Positions 1 through 5,295 of a stretch of 8,714 nucleotides of DNA are shown in pieces. The translations under genes were made by a program, and so were the position numbers. The stretch is from an uncultured Porphyromonadaceae bacterium (GTDB lineage Bacteria > Bacteroidota > Bacteroidia > Bacteroidales > Muribaculaceae). The notes beneath the pieces were generated by a model. It was not told the origin of the DNA. It saw only the letters and a list, made by a program, of their open reading frames with translations, and ran no database searches. The stretch lies in assembly GCA_900548875.1 (NCBI GenBank), contig URMA01000109.1, forward strand, positions 1-8,714, in the 5' to 3' direction. Position 1 is the first letter of the stretch; every line of letters begins with the position of its first letter.

Positions 1-210
1 ATCATAAGGTTTAATTTTTAATTATTTTGCAAAAATCGAAATTTATTCAAAAACACATGTTTTCATTCCAGCTCTTTTTTTTGTCATTTTAGCTCTTTAA
101 TGCAAAGAAACTGGCTGTATGGATGACCTTCAGAAGTGATTCTTTTTCTTTTGGAAGAAGTGGCATTCAAAAGAAGAGTATTCATAAGTTTTAATATTTT
201 GATTGTTAAA
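1..210. other. AT-rich stretch without a recognised gene
   Basis: This stretch is strongly AT-rich and I see no convincing coding frame in it on either strand. It contains the hexamer AGCTCT twice, at 70-75 and 91-96, 21 bases apart and each followed by a T run. It also has a small AAAAC/GTTTT inverted repeat (50-54 and 59-63). No match to the Bacteroides promoter (TTTG, about 20 bases, TAnnTTTG) with correct spacing was found. It probably is an intergenic region whose partner gene lies left of the window. Confidence 0.5.
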
Positions 211-396
211 CTACAAAGACACAAGTTTTTTCCATTCATGTGAATCACAAGTATTATCATGAGCGATCATTCTGCCTGCTTCCCCATGAAAAACAGTGTC
301 GATCTGTTTATTAGTAATGTAAAAACATGGACAATTATATTTATAATTTTGCAGCAATACAATCATAGCATAAGCGGTTTTATGCTTATTAATCAT
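211..396 (-). CDS. Hypothetical small protein, 61 aa (doubtful)
   Basis: An open frame of 61 codons runs from ATG (394-396) to TAG (211-213). I do not recognise the product. It has no signal peptide; its first third is moderately hydrophobic, and it contains three cysteines (two as CPC) and a His/Trp-containing C-terminus (HEWKK). Codon choice (AAT, GAT, TAT, AAA) suits an AT-rich Bacteroidales gene but also an AT-rich spacer. No clear ribosome binding site precedes it, which is normal for this group. It lies on the same strand as the OmpA operon but beyond that operon's terminator, so it would need its own promoter. It could equally be a remnant or a chance frame. Confidence 0.3.
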   Translation of the reverse strand: MINKHKTAYAMIVLLQNYKYNCPCFYITNKQIDTVFHGEAGRMIAHDNTCDSHEWKKLVSL

Positions 397-448
397 TCTC
401 GATAATCATCTAAACCTGTTGCACGTCCATCCGGTCATGTAAAGTAAA

Positions 449-501
449 ATTCCCAGGCCTGGCGGAGAAATGCCCCGTATTACTCCTCCTGACCTGGGAA
501 T
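449..501 (-). terminator. Rho-independent-type terminator after the OmpA gene
   Basis: The arms 449-467 and 483-501 pair at 16 of 19 positions around a 15-base loop. The outer nine bases are perfect (ATTCCCAGG with CCTGGGAAT). Read on the minus strand, the stem is followed directly by the T-rich run TTTTACTTTAC. It lies 65 bases past the OmpA stop codon, and a smaller TGCGG/CCGCA hairpin (509-527) lies between. The T tract is on the leftward side only, so it should end transcripts coming from the lipoprotein-OmpA operon. Confidence 0.7.
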
Positions 502-566
502 AGAATGATGCGGATGAGATTCCCGCACTGTTTCAATCCATTTTCATCACTATCTGAACATTCGGG

Positions 567-1811
567 TTATTTGCTATCCAGGGCATTCCAATAATCCATG
601 TTGGTAACTCGTTCCAGCAGGACTTTTCTGTCCCCTTCACGGATATTGTCCGCAGCAGTGGCGGAGATAATGGCCGCACGCTTACCCACGCCACGCCATT
701 TAATCATCCGGGCGGGAACTCCACGCCCGATCAGGGCGGCATGCACCTTTTCAGCACGCCGTGCGGAAAGGGTCAAGTTATAGGAGTCGCTTCCTTTGGC
801 GTCCGTGTAGCCCGTGATAAGGAAACGGCTGTCCGGATAGCTTTTCAGTAGCTCTGCCAGCCTGTCAAGCGTTCTTTCCGAAGTGGCTGTTATGACATCC
901 CTGTCAAATTCAAAATGGATATTCTCCAAGAGATCACACGCCATAGTGTCAATAATGGCCGGAACCTCCACCTTTTTCTCAACCACCCGCTCGACGATTC
1001 TTTCCACGGGTTTCTCTATCTCCACATATCGTACCACCGGAGCCGCATGTTTGCTCTTTCCGCCAATACGCCAGATGACACTGGCAGAAACCTGAACGAA
1101 GTGGGGAAGCCCCTTCTGCACGGGCAGAAGGTATTCACCTTGTAACCCCAGCCCGAACGAGTTGCTTAACCAGGCTTTCACACCCGCCCCGAAAAACAGG
1201 GGAACAAACGAGTTTTTGTCGGATGAACGCCCGTCAGGATTCCAGATGTCGGAAGACTCCCAATATGCCTGTCCGGTTGGATCATCCTCAAAGTTGCCGC
1301 CATATACGGAAGCAAAGTCTTTATGCAGATAGTTCACACCTACCCTGAGATAAGGTTCAACCCATTGGGATCTGAGCAGGGGAGTAAAGCGGAATTGTAG
1401 CCCCAGTCCCCCCATGTACAGTAAATCACGTTTCCTGTCATCACCTGCGGTACGGTTGTTGTTTTTCGTCAAACCGACGCTTCCCTGCAAATCCAGGTAA
1501 AACCACCGGTTCAATTCCCGTGCGATGTACAAGTTTGCCCCTCCCATCAGATGATTCGCTTTCAGGTTATAAAAGTAGTTGTCCGGCGTACTCCGGAAAC
1601 CAGTGACTGACACCCGACTCCAGTTTATCAGCGAACCGCCGAGACCGATCTCCCAGGCTTTTGATTCCTTTTCTGACAGTCCGTCATGCGTCACCTCTGC
1701 CTGGAGAGGCACACGACGGGTCGTTTTCGTGTCCTGTCCTCTCACCGCCAGAGAGACCAACAGCAAGGAGAGACACACAAAGCATATCGTTATTTTTTTC
1801 TTCATATTCAA
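567..1811 (-). CDS. OmpA-family outer membrane protein, peptidoglycan-binding
   Basis: The 414-residue product has three parts. Residues 1-25 form a Sec signal peptide: MNMKKK, a hydrophobic core, then a likely cleavage near RGQ. Residues 50-250 alternate aromatic and polar residues, as expected for a small outer membrane beta-barrel. A Pro/Val/Glu/Lys linker (about 260-285, with PVERIVERVVEKK) leads to an OmpA C-terminal domain at about 292-405. That domain has FEFDRD, then GYTDAKGSDSYNLTLSARRA. D337 and R352 align with the diaminopimelate-binding Asp271 and Arg286 of E. coli OmpA, and DRKV near the end matches the family's terminal motif. It should anchor the outer membrane to peptidoglycan. 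It is the second gene of an operon, starting 16 bases after the collagen-like lipoprotein gene, so the two products may work together at the surface. A second ATG two codons in is an alternative start. The family call is firm; a specific role is not visible. Confidence 0.93.
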   Translation of the reverse strand: MNMKKKITICFVCLSLLLVSLAVRGQDTKTTRRVPLQAEVTHDGLSEKESKAWEIGLGGSLINWSRVSVTGFRSTPDNYFYNLKANHLMGGANLYIARELNRWFYLDLQGSVGLTKNNNRTAGDDRKRDLLYMGGLGLQFRFTPLLRSQWVEPYLRVGVNYLHKDFASVYGGNFEDDPTGQAYWESSDIWNPDGRSSDKNSFVPLFFGAGVKAWLSNSFGLGLQGEYLLPVQKGLPHFVQVSASVIWRIGGKSKHAAPVVRYVEIEKPVERIVERVVEKKVEVPAIIDTMACDLLENIHFEFDRDVITATSERTLDRLAELLKSYPDSRFLITGYTDAKGSDSYNLTLSARRAEKVHAALIGRGVPARMIKWRGVGKRAAIISATAADNIREGDRKVLLERVTNMDYWNALDSK

Positions 1812-1827
1812 TTATCCAATAAATAAA

Positions 1828-4137
1828 TCAATTCATCCAGTCGACAGGACAATCCTTGATTGGCAAGGGCATCCGCTTGGACCAGTCCGCAAAATCAACT
1901 AAATAGTACTTATCTTCCTCTTTTAACAGATAGTAAGCGTAACGCCCACGGTACTCGTTAGATATATTATATGTTATTTTATCAGTGCTTTCTGTCCGTC
2001 GTCTGATATCCAGACCAATCCAGTTATTGGGATAAGTGCTTGTCAGTTTAAAGCGCTTGCCTCCCGTTGACAACGGCTTGGATCCGGTATGTACAGTTCC
2101 TCCCGTTCCATTGATGAAAGTACGCATTTCTATAAATACAGCCCGATTTTCTTCCAGCTCTGATGCCGGCAACTTGCCTTCCGGATGTTTCCAAACATTG
2201 GTTCCTTCCTCTTTTGTAAATTTATCTTGCCCTGTCGGGTAAGCGTATGTTTTATAAAAATCCTGTAAATTATCCGTGTCAATCTCTCCCCACATGGTGG
2301 TAATACCCTGCTTGATTTCAATAAACACACTGTTTTCTTTAAAAGATGGGGCCGGATACACTTCCGGGACATGTATCTTGTCCTGCAAATATATAGTCTG
2401 TCCATAGTCATTATAACTTCCCGTACCATCACCAAAATACAGTGCCGCATAATTGTCTGTTTGGTCCCATTCATATTTCGCCAACTTGCCGACAGTATCA
2501 TTCTTCGCCACATTTGCCTTCTCCGTCTCTGTCAAAACCAACGGACGAATGATGTAGAGATATGAGTTTCCATTGCTATAGCGGACTAACTGATCTTTGT
2601 CCACATTTCCTTCGTTGACAGGCCGGTTTATATCTTTAACCCTGGCCGATTTCATACTATTATAAGGAGTAGTAATGGACGTCGGATACTTATCCCATTC
2701 TCCATCCACTTGACGCTCGAAGCTGTAATATACATTTAGTGTCCTATAAACATCTATCGACGTATTAGAATAATTAGACAGATATGCGCTTGTAATGATA
2801 GCTCTAACATTGATCCTATTCGGCACCAACGTGTTGCCCGCACTCGTTTCCTGCGTTCCATCAACCGTTACAGTCACACTTCCTTTCCTTTCTGATAAAC
2901 CCTTATTGTCTGGCAATTTATCCCATGTGACCTTGAACTGCCCTTCCTCGTTTGTGATAAATGCATCCGTAGAAGATACACCGGGTAAGTCGCTCACCTT
3001 TACTCCGGCTGTGACCTTTTTGCCGGTCTTGTCATACACGGTAAATAGAACCGAACCGTCCGAAGGTACAACATACTCTTTCAGGGAAGAGTTCCAGTAT
3101 TCAGGAATAACATTGTATTTTCCAACTTCTATCTCGATAACAGAGGATTTTCCGGTCAGGAAATCCCAGAAATCAGTTTGCTTGTTCCGGTCCGCCGGCC
3201 ATTTTTGGTCAGGATTATGCGGGTTGTCCACATCACCGGACGAGATATACTCTTTCCAAAGCTCGTAGGCACTTTTACCGTTGGCTCCGTTAGCTCCATC
3301 CTTTCCGTCCTTTCCATCCTTTCCGTCCTTTCCATCTTTGCCATCCTTACCGAAAGCGGGCTTGCCTGTATCCGTTCCATTTATATACCAGTTGCCGTTA
3401 TCGCCAATGGCAACCTCGGGAGATTTCCCGTCCTGCCCAACGGCCTTTTTCCCGGTATCCGTTCCGTCCACAAACCAGTTGCCGTTATCGCCGATGGTGA
3501 CCGTAGGAGGCACGGCATCCTTTCCGTCCTTTCCATCTTTGCCATCCTTACCGAAAGCAGGCTTGCCTGTATCCGTTCCGTTAATATACCAGTTGCCGTT
3601 ATCGCCAATGGTGACTGTCGGCGGTATAGCATCACGACCATTCGTTCCGTCTTTACCGTCTTTACCATCCTGACCATCACGCCCACGTGCGCCGATACCG
3701 GTATCCTCTTTCCCAATGAACCAGTTGCCGTTATCACCTATATGCGGTGTCTGTCCGTCCTCTCCGCTGGCTCCGGTCAGGAAACGCCAGAAATCCTGTA
3801 CCGTGTTGTTTTCGGAGGGCCATTTCTCGCCGGGATTATGCGGGTCGTCCACGCTACCGCTGGCAATCATGTCTTTCCACTGCTCGAAAGCACTCTGACC
3901 ATCCTTCCCGTCTTTGCCATCTTTTCCCTTGAGAAACTTGAAGAAGTCAGCGACTTCTGTCTGATCCTTCGGCCAGTTGACGGTTCCATCCGCAACTTTT
4001 TCCTTCCAAAACTCGTAGGCTGAAAGCCCCGTATCACCTTTGGGCCCCTTGGGCATGGTGATATCCACGTCTGTACAGGATGTCATGAATGACACTATGA
4101 CCATGCCGCACAGAACTGATGATTTGAATAAATTCAT
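1828..4137 (-). CDS. Collagen-like repeat lipoprotein, probably surface exposed
   Basis: The 769-residue product starts with a lipoprotein signal peptide whose lipobox is MTSC, giving lipidated Cys21. Asp23 and Asp25 follow closely, which weakly fits a Bacteroidota surface-export signal. Residues 29-332 alternate three elements. (A) A Trp/Phe-rich module of about 45 residues, starting SAYExWK or SAFEQWK and ending DFWxFLTG or DFFKFLKG, at about 39-70, 82-121 and 289-329. (B) A module with IGDNGNWYINGTDTG, at about 130-154, 173-196, 211-234 and 240-263. (C) Gly-Lys-Asp collagen-like triplets, longest at about 263-287. Residues 335-440 look like a bacterial Ig-like beta domain (inference), and 440-769 is an unrecognised beta-rich region with many Tyr, Asn and Thr. 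Similar modules occur in Bacteroidota surface proteins and phage tail fibres, suggesting a stalk carrying a binding domain. It is the first gene of an operon with the OmpA protein. An adhesin role is plausible but unproved. Confidence 0.88.
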   Translation of the reverse strand: MNLFKSSVLCGMVIVSFMTSCTDVDITMPKGPKGDTGLSAYEFWKEKVADGTVNWPKDQTEVADFFKFLKGKDGKDGKDGQSAFEQWKDMIASGSVDDPHNPGEKWPSENNTVQDFWRFLTGASGEDGQTPHIGDNGNWFIGKEDTGIGARGRDGQDGKDGKDGTNGRDAIPPTVTIGDNGNWYINGTDTGKPAFGKDGKDGKDGKDAVPPTVTIGDNGNWFVDGTDTGKKAVGQDGKSPEVAIGDNGNWYINGTDTGKPAFGKDGKDGKDGKDGKDGKDGANGANGKSAYELWKEYISSGDVDNPHNPDQKWPADRNKQTDFWDFLTGKSSVIEIEVGKYNVIPEYWNSSLKEYVVPSDGSVLFTVYDKTGKKVTAGVKVSDLPGVSSTDAFITNEEGQFKVTWDKLPDNKGLSERKGSVTVTVDGTQETSAGNTLVPNRINVRAIITSAYLSNYSNTSIDVYRTLNVYYSFERQVDGEWDKYPTSITTPYNSMKSARVKDINRPVNEGNVDKDQLVRYSNGNSYLYIIRPLVLTETEKANVAKNDTVGKLAKYEWDQTDNYAALYFGDGTGSYNDYGQTIYLQDKIHVPEVYPAPSFKENSVFIEIKQGITTMWGEIDTDNLQDFYKTYAYPTGQDKFTKEEGTNVWKHPEGKLPASELEENRAVFIEMRTFINGTGGTVHTGSKPLSTGGKRFKLTSTYPNNWIGLDIRRRTESTDKITYNISNEYRGRYAYYLLKEEDKYYLVDFADWSKRMPLPIKDCPVDWMN
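3296..3349 (-). repeat. Tandem 9-base repeat coding Gly-Lys-Asp triplets
   Basis: Six consecutive 9-base units follow the pattern CCRTCYTTN on the plus strand. The first four make a perfect 18-base unit repeated twice. Each unit encodes Lys-Asp-Gly on the minus strand, so gain or loss of units stays in frame. Shorter tracts of the same kind lie near 3524-3550, 3648-3670 and 3898-3925. Confidence 0.85.
3321..3410 (-). repeat. 90-base direct repeat in the lipoprotein gene, copy 1
   Basis: This segment matches 3522-3611 at 87 of 90 positions, with the same orientation and a period of 201 bases (67 codons). It codes the end of a B module (YINGTDTGKPAFG) and the collagen-like triplets after it. 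Recombination between the copies would remove or duplicate 67 codons in frame. Confidence 0.85.
3522..3611 (-). repeat. 90-base direct repeat in the lipoprotein gene, copy 2
   Basis: This is the partner of 3321-3410, with three mismatches. The shorter core CCAGTTGCCGTTATCNCC also recurs at 3475-3492 and 3721-3738, so all four B modules keep a conserved DNA core while their flanks have diverged. This is a sign of module duplication followed by drift. Confidence 0.85.
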
Positions 4138-4242
4138 GTAATTGTTTAATTTTAAATATATAAAATGAGGAATAAATCAATATAATCAATACCTAAAATA
4201 ATTCCTTGATTTACGGAAAACGAGCAGTAAAAATTAACCATA

Positions 4243-4253
4243 CTTGTTATAGT
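4243..4253 (+). repeat. TTGTTATAGT motif, operon-proximal copy
   Basis: The 11 bases CTTGTTATAGT are the exact reverse complement of 4447-4457, giving an inverted repeat that encloses 193 bases of AT-rich DNA just upstream of the lipoprotein operon. The context ACCATAC-TTGTTAT-AGT also resembles the direct copy at 4463-4480, ACCATACGG-TTGTTAT-GGT. Confidence 0.5.
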
Positions 4254-4445
4254 TATTAATATTAATAATATATTTTTTGCAAAATAAGATGAATATTTTA
4301 ATTTTTAACTTATCAATTTAGCTCTATTTTTTAACAATTTGTTTATTAATCATGATTTTATTAATAAATAAACCGTATTTTTGGCCTATATCAATATTTA
4401 TATTTGAATATGTACATTAAAATTCCTGCATAATCAGATGCAACC

Positions 4446-4481
4446 GACTATAACAAGAAATACCATACGGTTGTTATGGTC
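4446..4481. promoter_or_regulatory. Inverted repeat of two TTGTTATRGT motifs, operator-like
   Basis: GACTATAACAA (4446-4456) pairs with TTGTTATGGTC (4471-4481) at 10 of 11 positions around a 14-base centre. The one mismatch would be a G-U pair in RNA. Inside the centre, ACCATA (4462-4467) can also pair with TATGGT (4475-4480), giving an alternative hairpin. It could be a binding site for a dimeric regulator of the operon to its left, a recombinase site, or a terminator-like structure for the mob transcript. No T run follows it leftward, so a terminator is the weakest reading. Confidence 0.35.
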
Positions 4482-4595
4482 ACTTTGATCATCTAACAAT
4501 TTCGTCTTCAGACAATCCGTTCTTGTAATCAATAACTTGAAGCGTTTAAAAATCAGGAAGTACGGTATATTTTGGACCTTTTTCTTTCTTGTATG

Positions 4596-5156
4596 TTATT
4601 TCCCCACTCCCGGCTGTTGTCTTTTAGCACGCAGCATTTCTGCCACTTTCTTTTCCGTCCAACGCTCGAAGTCCTCCACCTCTTTCCTGATCTTCCATAT
4701 TAGCTTCCTGTCCCTGTTCCACTCGAAGCAGTTCTCCAGCCTGTCAAGTGTCTTGGCGTCCGCATTTCCCGACATCAGAACGTAGCGGTATTTGAGCCGC
4801 CAGCCCCTTTTAAGCTGCCATGCGTTATGCACCAGCGAAAAAAGAAACAATTCCACGATGGTGACTTGAACAAGATACGACCTGGAATATGTCACGTTGA
4901 AACTATGGCTGTGGTTTACTTTCAACCCTTCCAACCGGTCTATCTGTCGGCTCAACTGTTGCAGGTACTCGTCCGTTGCTGCACCCTTGTTCTTTCATCC
5001 GTCATCCTGAACAGGACTTTGTTCGCCTGGAGTGTTTTATGCATTTCCAGCACGTCCTGACCGCCTGCGGTGTCTTTCCTAGACAGATGCAGACAGCCTG
5101 CCACATTATATCAAGTTGCTCCTTGGTCAGTTATCCTTTTCCCTGCTATTTTCCAT
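4596..5156 (-). pseudogene. Frameshifted small gene downstream of mobC (three 1-base deletions)
   Basis: Read from ATG at 5154-5156 to TAA at 4596-4598, the sequence codes coherently only if the frame is corrected at three places: near 5129/5130, near 5074/5075 and near 4987/4988. Each is explained by one missing base. The pieces in order are MENSREKDN, TKEQLDIMWQAVCICLGK, a segment with GGQDVLEMHKTLQ and LFRMTDERT, and a long last piece starting GAATDEYLQQLSRQ. Restored length is about 187 residues. The last piece holds a possible coiled coil (LQQLSRQIDRLEGL), a hydrophobic stretch (YLVQVTIVELFLFSLV) that may be a membrane segment, and a basic, Trp-containing C-terminus. The longest intact frame (4596-4955) would need a TTG start. 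I do not recognise the family; its place after mobC suggests a transfer accessory protein. Sequencing errors are an alternative, but three indels within 145 bases beside intact genes favour real decay. Confidence 0.62.
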
Positions 5157-5262
5157 GGCTGCGTAATTTTCGGTTTGCGCTCTTGGCGAAGAATTGCTTA
5201 AATTCGCTATTATTCAACAATTTGCGCTGTTCAACCAACTTGGTAAAACTATATAAAAACAA
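5146..5262 (-). CDS. Small coding-like frame between mobC and the broken gene (38 aa)
   Basis: From TTG (5260-5262) to TAG (5146-5148) the frame codes a basic 38-residue peptide with coding-like composition (contains FTKLVEQRKLL and FKQFFAKSANRK). Its stop overlaps the start of the next gene as ATGGAAAATAG, an arrangement typical of translationally coupled operon genes. There is no ATG, and the frame is open for only eight more codons upstream before TAA (5284-5286). Either it uses TTG, or it too has lost its start. A GTAAAAC/GTTTTAC inverted repeat (5243-5249 and 5265-5271) spans the start. I do not recognise the product, and a chance frame is possible. Confidence 0.35.
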   Translation of the reverse strand: MFLYSFTKLVEQRKLLNNSEFKQFFAKSANRKLRSHGK

Positions 5263-5295
5263 CTGTTTTACTACTAAGGTAGAAATTTACGCTTA

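Larger units (their letters stand above)
4138..4595. other. Long AT-rich spacer upstream of the lipoprotein operon
   Basis: There is no supported gene in these roughly 460 bases. The part next to the lipoprotein start is extremely AT-rich and should hold its promoter. The best leftward -7-like box is TTATTTTG (4280-4287, minus strand), one base off TAnnTTTG, but no well-spaced -33 TTTG accompanies it. A perfect TATTTTTG (4376-4383) points rightward, away from the operon, and also lacks a partner. The spacer carries three TTGTTATRGT motifs, listed separately. Confidence 0.6.

Noticed and set aside
3296..3738. CRISPR array
   Set aside because: The regular repeats lie inside one open frame and encode repeated protein modules; the segments between them are also related to each other, so they are not spacers.
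3178..4023. 281-codon plus-strand open frame opposite the lipoprotein gene
   Set aside because: It is antisense to the Gly-Lys-Asp and NGNW repeats. Its protein is a low-complexity echo of those repeats (runs of SVLSIF and AVIANG), while the minus strand has the signal peptide and conserved modules.
4376..4383. Perfect TATTTTTG as a rightward promoter
   Set aside because: The nearest upstream TTTG (4338-4341) is 34 bases away instead of about 20, and no rightward gene follows.
4489..4545. Minus-strand fragment reading VIDYKNGLSEDEIVR before a stop
   Set aside because: The composition is protein-like and could be a gene remnant, but it is only 18 codons between stops with no start codon, too short to support.
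4537..4785. 82-codon plus-strand frame starting MKRLKIRKYG with a hydrophobic stretch
   Set aside because: It resembles a signal peptide at first, but it runs antisense into the coherent minus-strand coding of the frameshifted gene, and its C-terminal part is Ser/Phe-rich noise.
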